A stretch of 49,222 nt of DNA from Clostridiales bacterium (lineage in GTDB: Bacteria > Bacillota > Clostridia > Christensenellales > UBA1242): the NCBI GenBank assembly GCA_015055815.1, contig SVHM01000007.1:1-49222 (forward strand). Direction: 5' to 3'. The notes below the pieces were generated by a model. It made no database searches. It had not been told where the DNA came from and saw only the letters and a program-made list of their open reading frames with translations. The translations under genes and the position numbers were made by a program. Shown here piece after piece: positions 39,171-47,458 of the stretch. Each line of letters opens with the position of its first letter. Position 1 is the stretch's first letter.

Positions 39171-40978
39171 TAATAACCGCCAATTTCACCACCACTTTCT
39201 TGATAGTCAAATGCTTCGTTGTAAATAGGAATTGCATTTTCAATTGTTAATGGTTTACCTGTACCAAGCAAAGGATTTGTATAATCAATATTATCTATTG
39301 AACTAGTGTATGGTAAGAATGCTTGCAAAGCCTGGAATGATACTTGGAATGAAAGCTTTGCATTTGCAAATACGTTTGTAAGCGAGTCGGATGGTAGGGC
39401 AAATGTTCCGTTTACAAAAGGTATTGTATCACTAGCAATTTTCTTTTGACCGTTTGTGCCAATTACTTCACCAAGTTCAATGTCTGGGATTATTTCATAC
39501 AAATAATATTTTAGTCTGTTAGGGTTGTTTGCTTCGTAACTATTTCTATTAACATTTTGAGTAATGTCGTTTGCGTTTACAGTTATACCTGTTGGTGGAG
39601 TGTCAGCGTACGTTTCTTTTTCGCCAGAAATAGTACCGCCATTGTCTACAATAAGATACCACCAGCCACCGACTGTTGTACTGATTTCATTTGAGTTTGT
39701 ATCGTTTCCGATTGCTGGGTCAATGTATAACCAACTAGCATTCATTCCAAGTCCTTCAACCACGTCAGTTGTTCCTGTATCGTCAGCAGTTTGTATATAT
39801 GTTGAACTGTCATTAATAAGAGATACGAAATAATTATTTAGTGATGCGTTAAGTGCATCAATACTAGATTGAAGAGTTCTTGTAACTGTGTTGCCATATT
39901 CATTTACATATGACTCAACATATGTATTCATATATGCAATAGTCCTTGCTTTGTAGAACGAATTACTTTCTGTTTTGTTGCCAGCACCGTCTAATATCCA
40001 AACTGCATAGAAGCCGTTTCCGTTACCACCTGGAACTTTGTTGCTATCTGTTCCTTGGCTGTTAACCGTTCCGTCAAAAGGTGCAGGCATTTTTGCAAAA
40101 TGTGTGTCGTCTGTAATTGCTTTTGACCCTTCATATTCTGCTTGAGAAACATACTTCCATGAGTAAATAGATTTAAGTTGTCTGCTTTTAATTTTGTTCA
40201 TGTCTTCACCAGCGGTAGTTGCTGATGTAAAAGTATTATCACTTACATAGTCTCTTCTACCAGTGTGAACTTGAGTAGTTGGGTCGTATGAATAAGTAGC
40301 ATTTTCACTATGTATTGCACCTTCAAAACCACTTACCGTCTCGGTTGTTGTGTTTGTTTCTTCCCTTACAAAAGATGTTTGGCTTTGAACGGGGTAGTTG
40401 TTTGAATATGAAGTACCAGTAAAGTTATTAAATCCAACACTAGGGTCAAATTCAATGTCTATTCCAAATCTTGCTCTGACTATACTTGTTGTAGTAGATG
40501 TTACTCTACCTTCGTTGTTTACATAATAAGCATTACCTTCAGAGTCGGTGTAGGCATTACCAATATTGCCAGTATTTGCACCAGTACTTGGATTTAATAT
40601 TGGATTGTCTTCAACTGTTGATGTTTCAGTGGTTGAATAAACCCTAGCACTTGAATGAATTTCTACTTTTTGACCAGGTAAAAGTATTGTATTACTTATA
40701 GTTCCTGCAGTACCTGTAGTTCTACCAACAAATGCCGATACGTCTAAGTTTCCATTTCCCGCTAAAAAGTCGTTGTTTCGACCAGTCATTTCAACATAAA
40801 CGGGGCCTCCCATGTATAGCGAATTACTTGCAGTTGTAGAGCCTGCAAAGTAGGCAAGTGTTGCACCAACTGAAATAAGGACAGTAATTCCTACACTAAG
40901 TATTGCTATAAATAAAGTACCAATTCTTTTTCTTGCTGAACTATTAGATTTAGTTTTTCTTTTCGTTTTCTTTGCCAT
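39170..40978 (-). CDS. SipW-type (TasA-like) secreted protein, large member
   Basis: This gene encodes 602 residues. A very basic N-terminus (AKKTKRKTKSNSSARKRIG) precedes a hydrophobic segment ending SVGATLAYFAG, then STTASNSLYMGGPVYVEM. This 'LAYF…S-x-L-x-MGG-V' block is the kind of signal sequence seen in SipW-processed TasA and camelysin-like proteins. The body (60-500) is Thr/Ser/Asn/Gly-rich and beta-type, with the ending NGTFALPSDSLTNVFANAKLSFQVSFQALQAFLP. That ending is shared with the two genes upstream. No cysteines or sortase motif are seen. It is probably an extracellular fibre- or biofilm-type subunit; inferred from the signal. It has its own terminator and a separate promoter region. 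Confidence 0.75.
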   Translation of the reverse strand: MAKKTKRKTKSNSSARKRIGTLFIAILSVGITVLISVGATLAYFAGSTTASNSLYMGGPVYVEMTGRNNDFLAGNGNLDVSAFVGRTTGTAGTISNTILLPGQKVEIHSSARVYSTTETSTVEDNPILNPSTGANTGNIGNAYTDSEGNAYYVNNEGRVTSTTTSIVRARFGIDIEFDPSVGFNNFTGTSYSNNYPVQSQTSFVREETNTTTETVSGFEGAIHSENATYSYDPTTQVHTGRRDYVSDNTFTSATTAGEDMNKIKSRQLKSIYSWKYVSQAEYEGSKAITDDTHFAKMPAPFDGTVNSQGTDSNKVPGGNGNGFYAVWILDGAGNKTESNSFYKARTIAYMNTYVESYVNEYGNTVTRTLQSSIDALNASLNNYFVSLINDSSTYIQTADDTGTTDVVEGLGMNASWLYIDPAIGNDTNSNEISTTVGGWWYLIVDNGGTISGEKETYADTPPTGITVNANDITQNVNRNSYEANNPNRLKYYLYEIIPDIELGEVIGTNGQKKIASDTIPFVNGTFALPSDSLTNVFANAKLSFQVSFQALQAFLPYTSSIDNIDYTNPLLGTGKPLTIENAIPIYNEAFDYQESGGEIGGY

Positions 40979-41022
40979 AATTTTACTCCATTGTTACTTT
41001 TAGAGTGTGATTATGGTAAGAA

Positions 41023-41050
41023 ATTATACAGAATATTACTAAACTGAAAA
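41023..41050 (-). promoter_or_regulatory. possible promoter of the 602-residue gene
   Basis: On the minus strand: TTTTCA, 16 bp and TATAAT, about 45 bp before the ATG. The match is moderate. The gene lies behind a terminator (41113-41140), so it needs its own promoter. Confidence 0.4.
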
Positions 41051-41106
41051 TTTCCAATTAGTGGAAAATATAGGAAGAATATAAGATAGATATAAATAAA
41101 AATACA

Positions 41107-41140
41107 ATAAAAAAGATGAAATGAATTAACATTTCATCTT
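41107..41140 (-). terminator. terminator of the two-gene SipW-type operon
   Basis: The perfect stem AAGATGAAATG/CATTTCATCTT with a 6-nt loop is followed on the minus strand by TTTTTATTG. Confidence 0.85.
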
Positions 41141-41156
41141 AAATAATTTATAATTA

Positions 41157-42380
41157 TTAGCTTCGTTTATGTTGTGGAGTGGATATGCAAACATATCCAC
41201 CTGCTGTTGCAAAATTGTCAGTTGCATCAACATTTCCATCATAGTTTATGTCTACTGTTGCCTGTGTGATAATAGGGTTAAAACCGGAAGAATTGAATAC
41301 TGTTTGTACAGAATCTGAGCCGACAGTACATTGTCCTGCTGGTAATTGGTTGTTTGGATCTTGATTTATTATACCATTGCCAACGCCACCTTCTGCACCA
41401 ATTTTTGGAATAAATGTTTGAATAGCTTGGAAAGTAACTGCTACAAAAATATATTTGTCTGCTGAAGCATTTGTTAATTGCCAAGGAATAATGAATGTGC
41501 TATTCCAAAGGAATGCAGCAGTATTATTAACATTTAATGGTTTTAATATAGCATTATTTTCATTTCCTTCTACTTCTCTATCTGGTATATCTGCATATTT
41601 TTTAGAATTATCAGGGAAGTAACATAAGTAGAAGTATCCTCTATCGTAAAGTGTTCCCTCTACACTTGCAAGTGATGTTGCACCAGTAGGTATAGGGTCG
41701 GGTGGTGATAAAGGGTCATAATAAACTTTTCCATCGAAATAATATAATAAATCTGAATCTGATACACCACTTGTTGATAATGGTTTTGCACCACTTTCTT
41801 GATGATAATACCAATAGTAATTTGTAGTTGCATCACCAGTATTAACTAGTTTATTTTGTGAATCTACAAGCCCGTCTAAGAAATCATATAGTCCATTTGC
41901 ATTTAATAGGTTGTCGACTGAATTTGGATTAGAAGTATCTCCAACATTTGTATATACAGCAAAGTGTGCTCTTACATAACATGGAGACCCAACTCCTGTA
42001 TTATTTACCACACTTTGACCACCATTATTATAAACCTGTGCACTCACATCAACGGCTTGACCGGGATAGGCTTTATCTGTTGTAATAAGGAAGTGCAGAT
42101 TTCCATCACCTGATTTTCCTTTTAGGCTATCTGCTACTGTAAGTGGTATAGGGTTCCCGTTATCATCTAATTTAGGGTTACCTTCTCCATCAAGTTCATA
42201 TCTCTTATCCCTAATCTCTATTCCGACGGCACCCGACATTTGAACTGTTTTACTTGCCCAATCGCTATCAAAAAACCATGCTAAGGTAGCGGTTGCAGTT
42301 AAAACAATGGTCAGCAAAAATGACATACCGAGCAGTATGATTTTACCGACTTTCCTTTTGTTTTTCTTTTTACCTTTCAT
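41157..42380 (-). CDS. SipW-type secreted protein with EF-hand/dockerin-like C-terminal motif
   Basis: This gene encodes 407 residues. The signal region (KGKKKNKRKVGK, a hydrophobic segment ending TATATLAWFFDSDWASKTVQMSGAVGIEI) follows the same plan as the neighbours. The beta-rich body shows NSTFIIPWQLTNASADKYIFVAVTFQAIQTFIP, matching the shared C-terminal block. It then adds about 80 residues with a calcium-loop-like sequence, VDINYDGNVDATDNF (near 383-397). This resembles one half of a dockerin repeat (D-x-N-x-D-G-x-V-D-x-x-D) but stands alone. It is the second gene of an operon with the 257-residue protein (30-bp gap). Confidence 0.75.
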   Translation of the reverse strand: MKGKKKNKRKVGKIILLGMSFLLTIVLTATATLAWFFDSDWASKTVQMSGAVGIEIRDKRYELDGEGNPKLDDNGNPIPLTVADSLKGKSGDGNLHFLITTDKAYPGQAVDVSAQVYNNGGQSVVNNTGVGSPCYVRAHFAVYTNVGDTSNPNSVDNLLNANGLYDFLDGLVDSQNKLVNTGDATTNYYWYYHQESGAKPLSTSGVSDSDLLYYFDGKVYYDPLSPPDPIPTGATSLASVEGTLYDRGYFYLCYFPDNSKKYADIPDREVEGNENNAILKPLNVNNTAAFLWNSTFIIPWQLTNASADKYIFVAVTFQAIQTFIPKIGAEGGVGNGIINQDPNNQLPAGQCTVGSDSVQTVFNSSGFNPIITQATVDINYDGNVDATDNFATAGGYVCISTPQHKRS

Positions 42381-42410
42381 AATACACCTTTTACATGGTT
42401 GTTTTTTATA

Positions 42411-43184
42411 TTATAAGTTAATATTTTGAATACGTACGTCGTTTGTTGCTTGAGTTTCCCAATTGATTTCGTCTAATACTTTTTTAACGTTTGGAATTGA
42501 GTTTTCTGCTTTTTCAAGTTTTGATTGAATTGCTTGGAATGTAAGTTTAAATGTAATTTCTACATTTGAGTATTCATTTGTATATGCTTTGTAAGGGAAT
42601 TGGAATGTACCATTTATAAATGTAATTCCGCTTCCTGTGGCATCTGATACAACTGGCCACATTTCAATATATTCTTGACCTTGACCGTCTGTAGATTTTT
42701 CAGCGTAACACAAATAATAATCGCCTTCGTATTCTACCCAACCATCTCTAATGCCATCAATTCTTGTTGTTAAACATTCTGCCATTGATTCTCTAATTTG
42801 TCTTTCTACTTCTTTCGCTTGTTTTTCGTTAAGTCCAAAAACACTAATATCTAGTTTTGCTCTAAGTAGAGCTGGGGTTGCGTGTTCGTCAGAAGATTGA
42901 ATTTTTGCAATTGCTTGCATATCGATACCAAGACCTGGAAGAACATATTGTCTGTCGCCCTTCAAGTTCATGATTAAATTACCTTGACCTGGAGTAGGTT
43001 GATTATTTTTATCTACAATTGTAACGTAAACAGGACCGCCCATGACAAGGGTGGTATTACTTGACTGATTACCTGCAAAGTACGCCAAAACAGTAGTAGC
43101 ACCTAAGCATAGAAGCAAGATGATACTAAGGATAAATATTGTTATCGTACCTTTCGTTATTCTTTGTTCTTGTGTCATTCCCAT
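42411..43184 (-). CDS. SipW-type secreted protein, small member
   Basis: This gene encodes 257 residues. The signal region is less basic (MGMTQEQRITKGT), with a hydrophobic core ending LGATTVLAYFAG and then NQSSNTTLVMGGPVYVTIVDK, the same block as in the 602-residue protein. The C-terminal part INGTFQFPYKAYTNEYSNVEITFKLTFQAIQS is the family's shared terminal motif. The intervening domain carries an RAKLDISVFGLNEKQAKEVERQI helix. It is the first gene of the operon. A structured leader (GTCTTTATA/TATAAAGAC, 43209-43234) and a consensus promoter lie upstream. It probably forms fibres or associates with its two relatives. Confidence 0.75.
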   Translation of the reverse strand: MGMTQEQRITKGTITIFILSIILLLCLGATTVLAYFAGNQSSNTTLVMGGPVYVTIVDKNNQPTPGQGNLIMNLKGDRQYVLPGLGIDMQAIAKIQSSDEHATPALLRAKLDISVFGLNEKQAKEVERQIRESMAECLTTRIDGIRDGWVEYEGDYYLCYAEKSTDGQGQEYIEMWPVVSDATGSGITFINGTFQFPYKAYTNEYSNVEITFKLTFQAIQSKLEKAENSIPNVKKVLDEINWETQATNDVRIQNINL

Positions 43185-43208
43185 TTTCCATTTTCGAGAG
43201 ATATTTTA

Positions 43209-43234
43209 GTCTTTATAAAGAAGGGTATAAAGAC
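43209..43234 (-). promoter_or_regulatory. hairpin in the leader of the SipW-type operon
   Basis: The perfect 9-bp stem GTCTTTATA/TATAAAGAC with an 8-nt loop lies in the transcribed leader between the promoter (43268-43296) and the first gene. GGGAGA and TCTCTC outside it could extend the structure. It has no T run, so it is not a terminator. Confidence 0.5.
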
Positions 43235-43267
43235 ACTTCTCCCTAATTATATAATTATCTCAATAGT

Positions 43268-43296
43268 AGTATACCCATTTTGTCGGATTTTGTAAA
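43268..43296 (-). promoter_or_regulatory. promoter of the SipW-type operon
   Basis: On the minus strand: TTTACA, 17 bp and TATACT. Expected start near 43261, leader about 75 nt. Confidence 0.6.
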
Positions 43297-43333
43297 ACAA
43301 ATTTTACTATAAAATATTTATTTTTAATAAAAA

Positions 43334-43391
43334 TAAAAAAACAATCATTTCACACATTGACCTAAATTTATGTGTTATTCTGATTGTTTTT
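43334..43391 (-). terminator. terminator of the LPG-synthase-TM gene
   Basis: AAAAACAATCA pairs with TGATTGTTTTT across an inner ACACA/TGTGT hairpin. The gene's stop codon lies inside the structure. Confidence 0.65.
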
Positions 43392-44637
43392 CTAGATTGT
43401 CGGCGGGTGCAAATACTTGATTTTCTTCCGTTTTAGGTCGTTTTTTAAACTTTGATGTGAAGTAACCGATAATAAGTGCTATAGCGCCATGGATAATATA
43501 TGCGTAATAAGTTAAAATTCTCCAAATAAGTATTCCCCAGAAAAGTGTTCCTTCAGGGAAAAGTGAGCCAAGCATTGCATTAAATGAAATTTCAGAAGCT
43601 CCCGAGCCACCTGGTAGTGGAACAAAGCATACAGCAAGTTCGCAAATTAAACATTTACACACAATTTCAAATGCTGAAACAATTGGCACATCAACAAATG
43701 ATATGTAAACGTAATAAGCAATAAGTGCGTTACTGATAGTTGAAAGTGCGGTTACAATAAACATGCTTATGATAGTAAGCGGACTTTTTGCGAAAGATTT
43801 GATACAAGTTTGGTATTGTTTTACAAATCTTAGCACTGTTTTTAAAGTTTTCTTGTAGTTTTTTATAATTTTCATTTTGGATAGTAGTTTAAGTACTCCA
43901 ACCACAAGAGCAGCGCCCCATTTTCTTGTGATTGACATAAAAAATACAAATAAGAATAGTGTAAGATTAATAGCAAGCCCAATCCAGGCCAAAATTACAA
44001 CAAGTTTGGCTTCGGAAGTAGAACTATGAAATATAAGGATAAGTAGGCAAATTAGTAAAAATGTAAATTGCCAAAACATATATTTTGCAAGTGGTATGGC
44101 AGTTGAAGTTTCTCCCGAATATCCGTCTTTTTTTAAGTAATATATTTCAAAAGGTTGACCGCCAGAGCCAAGTGGAGTTATTAAATCGTAATATCTTCCG
44201 ACTACTCCAAGTTTAATACTAAACCAAGGACGCCACTTGCCAGTTCTGTGATGGATAAGAATAAGAAACTTCATTCCGTTAAATAATACTGTCACAAAGT
44301 ATAGTCCAATGGCTACAAATATATACGACCAACGTGGAGCATTGCTAAATAGTGTGCTAAGTGGTTGTATGCCACCTTGCTCATGAGCAAAGTTGTAAAA
44401 AACCATGAAAACAAGCCCGATATTAATAAGTAAGAATAAAATTTTCCAGATTTTTTTTGATTTCTTTTTTTGTTGGTGGTATTTTTCTACTGACTTTAAT
44501 TTTTCGTCAGTTATTTCAGATGGAGATATTGATTTGTCGATAGAAAAAAAGACTTGGCTATTTTCATCAATATTGCCTTTGACTTTGTCAAACTTTGACT
44601 TTATTGAGTTTTTATTTATCCAAGTTTTTTTACTCAA
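43375..44637 (-). CDS. lysylphosphatidylglycerol synthase-TM / flippase-like protein
   Basis: This is a polytopic membrane protein of 420 residues and about eight helices. The N-terminal 60 residues are charged and cytoplasmic (KKTWINKNSIKSKFDKVKGN…). Family marks are GVVGRYYDLITPLGSGGQPFEIYYLKK and, near the end, CFVPLPGGSGASEISF, both conserved in Pfam LPG_synthase_TM (UPF0104/YbhN-like). These domains occur in MprF, where they flip lysyl-PG, and alone in many bacteria, where they may move glycolipids. No MprF catalytic domain is attached, so this is the flippase-type only. Monocistronic, divergent from the YhhN gene. Confidence 0.82.
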   Translation of the reverse strand: MSKKTWINKNSIKSKFDKVKGNIDENSQVFFSIDKSISPSEITDEKLKSVEKYHQQKKKSKKIWKILFLLINIGLVFMVFYNFAHEQGGIQPLSTLFSNAPRWSYIFVAIGLYFVTVLFNGMKFLILIHHRTGKWRPWFSIKLGVVGRYYDLITPLGSGGQPFEIYYLKKDGYSGETSTAIPLAKYMFWQFTFLLICLLILIFHSSTSEAKLVVILAWIGLAINLTLFLFVFFMSITRKWGAALVVGVLKLLSKMKIIKNYKKTLKTVLRFVKQYQTCIKSFAKSPLTIISMFIVTALSTISNALIAYYVYISFVDVPIVSAFEIVCKCLICELAVCFVPLPGGSGASEISFNAMLGSLFPEGTLFWGILIWRILTYYAYIIHGAIALIIGYFTSKFKKRPKTEENQVFAPADNLEKQSE

Positions 44638-44906
44638 AATTTCTCCTTACACATATATATGCATTGAAAATATTTTCATGCGTAAATTTATAACGTTTAT
44701 GGTATAAATTATATCACATAAAAACAAATTAACAAAGAAAATTAATTATAAATTGAACTTAAACTATATAAATTTGATAATATTTGCAAGTGAAAGTATT
44801 AAACAAATATTTAAGTGTGCTATTGTGATTTTTTGAAAATTATATCAAATCTGTTTTTCTTTTTATAAATTTTATGTAAAATAGGGGTATATTGAAGGAG
44901 AAGATT
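44638..44906. other. divergent intergenic region
   Basis: About 270 bases between the LPG-synthase-TM gene (leftward) and the YhhN gene (rightward). It is A+T-rich and must contain two promoters. I see only weak hexamers and no conserved operator or structured element. Confidence 0.4.
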
Positions 44907-45569
44907 ATGAAAAAGTATATAAATTTCATTAATTATTTAATGATGGCTGTAATTTTGGGGCTTGATATTTGGTATATTTTACAAGGTGGGCTTTGGTTAA
45001 AAACTCTTACTAGTTCAATATTTGTTTTACTTGGAATTATAAATCTTATTTATGCTATAAAAAGCAAATGTTCGCTAAAATTTCCAATAATTCTTGTTGT
45101 TGCTTTGGCTGTTGCGATGGCGGGGGATGTTGTTATAAATATAGACTTTATGTCTGGTGCGATAATATTTGCACTTGGACATGTGTTCTATATAATAGCC
45201 TATTCGTTTATTGAAAAGTTCGAATGGAAAAATTTAATATTTGCAAGTGCTATATTTGTTCCGTCTTTGCTTATTATTTTATTACTTCCAGTTTTAAACT
45301 TTGATGAAAGTATAATGAAAGTTATTTGTTGTATCTATGCTTTGATCATTTCTATAATGGTGGGAAAGGCGATTGCGAACTACCTAAAAGATAAAAGTTT
45401 ATGTAATCTTATGATTTTAATTGGCAGTGCGTTATTCTTTATATCTGACTTTATGTTGCTTCTTGATGTGTTTGGACATGTGAATTTAACGGGGCTTTTC
45501 TGCTTGCTGACTTATTACCCAGGACAAATTTTGATTGCTTATTCAGTAAAGCATTATGTAGAAAAATAA
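44907..45569 (+). CDS. YhhN family protein (lysoplasmalogenase-like)
   Basis: The ATG at 44907 follows AAGGAG; a TTG five codons upstream is less likely. The protein has 220 residues and about eight short transmembrane helices. Family marks are AMAGDVVINIDFMSGAIIFALGHVFYIIAYSF (the GD…FxxGHxxY block) and GSALFFISDFMLLLDVFG (the SD block), as in YhhN/TMEM86. The eukaryotic relatives hydrolyse lysoplasmalogens; the bacterial role is less clear. It lies just upstream of the interrupted amidase gene. Confidence 0.82.
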   Translation: MKKYINFINYLMMAVILGLDIWYILQGGLWLKTLTSSIFVLLGIINLIYAIKSKCSLKFPIILVVALAVAMAGDVVINIDFMSGAIIFALGHVFYIIAYSFIEKFEWKNLIFASAIFVPSLLIILLLPVLNFDESIMKVICCIYALIISIMVGKAIANYLKDKSLCNLMILIGSALFFISDFMLLLDVFGHVNLTGLFCLLTYYPGQILIAYSVKHYVEK

Positions 45570-45624
45570 AAAATTAGTGATTATTTGGGTTTTGACTTAA
45601 TACAATAGGATATAGGAGTTGTCT

Positions 45625-45789
45625 ATGTTCAAAGTATTTAAGTTGAAACCTTTTTTAATTGTTGTCATGATTATAGTATTAAGTATTATTCTAAGTGTTG
45701 GTGTTATATCGGTGGTAGGTAAAGAATCGCCAAAAAGCATCTATACCATTGTTGTAGATGCAGGTCACGGTGGGCTTGATGTCAAGTAA
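45625..45789 (+). pseudogene. 5' fragment of an N-acetylmuramoyl-L-alanine amidase interrupted by an element
   Basis: This fragment has 54 codons with AGGAG before the ATG. It encodes a basic start, a signal or anchor helix (10-31), a short linker (GKESPKSIY) and TIVVDAGHGGLDV. The VVDAGHGG block holds the first zinc ligand (H48) of Amidase_3 enzymes (CwlD/CwlC/AmiC type), which cut the bond between MurNAc and the peptide stem. An intact enzyme continues for about 170 more residues. Here the frame runs into foreign sequence and stops two codons after GGLDV. The remaining gene should lie beyond the element, outside the window. Confidence 0.8.
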
Positions 45790-45827
45790 AGACTGTTAAA
45801 TTTTTATATTTTCTCAAAAAAAATTGC
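45783..45827. other. element end / attachment junction region
   Basis: Amidase coding similarity ends at about 45783, and the element's terminator starts at about 45828. The recombination point of the serine-recombinase element must be in or next to this interval. The exact core (normally a two-base crossover inside a short shared sequence) cannot be fixed without the other end. Confidence 0.55.
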
Positions 45828-45858
45828 CATATACCCAAAATCGGATATATGGCTTTTT
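45820..45858 (-). terminator. terminator of the recombinase operon
   Basis: The perfect stem GCCATATA/TATATGGC has T runs on both strands (TTTTTTTTG on the minus strand). It also shields the element from amidase transcription. Confidence 0.85.
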
Positions 45859-45859
45859 T

Positions 45860-47458
45860 TTATTTGCTTTCCAACATTTTCATAATCTCTTTATACTCAT
45901 CTTGAAAGTTAAAGGTTATTTCTATGTTTGTTGGTGTATGAACTATAATCTTTTGTATTAAATCTTGAACAATTGTCTTGTTTAGAGATTTGATGTTTTT
46001 GTATTTTGTAAAGTTCTTGATAAACTTGTTTTCTTGCAAGACTTCTATCACATTATTGGTCTTAATGCTTTTAATTTGAACTTCTTGTTCTTCAAGTTCT
46101 TGTTTTAATCTTTTATAATCTGCAAGTGATATTTCCAGATTTCTATATTTTTGATAAAGTAATTCTTTTTGCAACTCAGTATCATTTTTAGGTTTATAAA
46201 AGTTTTTGATTGTTGCTTGGTTTTCAGTTTTTGCAAGTTCTTTAATTACAACTTCTATATCACAAGCGATTTTAATAAATTGTTGTATTATCTTTAACAC
46301 AACTTTTGCCAAGTCTTGTGTTTTTACAATGTCGCTATTACACAAGTTTGTTGATAAACTTTTTAACTTACACTTATAGAAAGTGTATTTTCTATTTTTG
46401 TCATTTACATAAGTCATCTTTGTATTACAATCACCACAAATCAAAAGTCCTGAAAAGTAGTTATCTGGTTGTGTAGAGTTGCCTTTGAAGTAAACTCTTG
46501 TTTTATCTGCAATAATGGATTGCACAATATTAAAAGTTTCTTTATCAATTATCGGTTCGTGTGTGTTTTCTATTGTTATCCATTCAGACTTGGGTAATTT
46601 TTTACATTCTTTCGTTTTATAATTTATTATTTCTCTTTTGTGTTGAACCATATTTCCTATATATACCTCATTTTTCAAAATTGTTGTTACGGTATCTCTG
46701 CTCCAAATATGTTCTTTGTTTGTTAGTCTATTTGTATAATAACCATCAATTTGTATTTGTTTATATTCGCTTGGTGTAGTTATACCTCTTTCACTTAAAA
46801 TTTTAGTTACTGCCATAAATGATTTATACTTAATAAACAGCTCGTAAATAAGTTTGACAATATCTTTTACTTCCTCATCTATAACAAGTCTGTGTATGTC
46901 GTTTTTATCTCTTTTATAGCCATACGGAGCGACAGGCGAAGTGAATTGTCCTCGTGTTGCTCGAAGATTGTAAGACATTTTGCTTTTTATTGAGCAATCT
47001 TTTAAATATTCTTCATTCATTAGTCCAGATAATCCTATAAGCAGAGTGTCTATCGGTTCATCATTTATCTCGCTATCATAGTTGTCGTTTAGAGATATAA
47101 ACCTTGTATCAAGAGTTGGGAACATTACTTGAAGATATTTACTCATCTCAATATAATTTCTACCAAATCTTGAAAGGTCTTTAACAACAACGCAATTTAT
47201 TTTCTTTGAGATAATATCGCTCATCATTCTTTGAAATGCTGGTCGGTCAAAGTTTCCACCAGTATAACCATCATCAACATAGAATTTGTAAGAGTTCAAA
47301 CTATTAAGAGTTTTTACAAAGTTTTCTAAATAAACTTTTTGTGATTTAACACTTTCGCTTTGTTGTCCTTTTTTATCTTCTTCAGATAATCTTACATACA
47401 AGGCAACATTCCATTTTCCTACCACTTCTTTTGTTTGATATTTACTTGTTCTAGCCAT
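45860..47458 (-). CDS. large serine recombinase (second of a tandem pair)
   Basis: This is a site-specific recombinase that integrates or excises the element. The ATG at 47458 (MARTSKY…) follows GGTGG and overlaps the preceding gene's stop by 8 bp. The resolvase domain (about 15-160) has the catalytic serine S25 in ALYVRLSEED and the KDLSRFGRNYIE block with the active-site arginines. The Recombinase domain follows (APYGYKRDKNDIHRLVIDEE…ILSERGITTPSEY…). Next come a zinc ribbon (CGDCNTKMTYV…YKCKLKSLSTNLC), a coiled coil (LYQKYRNLEISLADYKRLKQELEEQEVQIKS) and a C-terminal end. At 532 residues it is complete. Confidence 0.92.
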   Translation of the reverse strand: MARTSKYQTKEVVGKWNVALYVRLSEEDKKGQQSESVKSQKVYLENFVKTLNSLNSYKFYVDDGYTGGNFDRPAFQRMMSDIISKKINCVVVKDLSRFGRNYIEMSKYLQVMFPTLDTRFISLNDNYDSEINDEPIDTLLIGLSGLMNEEYLKDCSIKSKMSYNLRATRGQFTSPVAPYGYKRDKNDIHRLVIDEEVKDIVKLIYELFIKYKSFMAVTKILSERGITTPSEYKQIQIDGYYTNRLTNKEHIWSRDTVTTILKNEVYIGNMVQHKREIINYKTKECKKLPKSEWITIENTHEPIIDKETFNIVQSIIADKTRVYFKGNSTQPDNYFSGLLICGDCNTKMTYVNDKNRKYTFYKCKLKSLSTNLCNSDIVKTQDLAKVVLKIIQQFIKIACDIEVVIKELAKTENQATIKNFYKPKNDTELQKELLYQKYRNLEISLADYKRLKQELEEQEVQIKSIKTNNVIEVLQENKFIKNFTKYKNIKSLNKTIVQDLIQKIIVHTPTNIEITFNFQDEYKEIMKMLESK

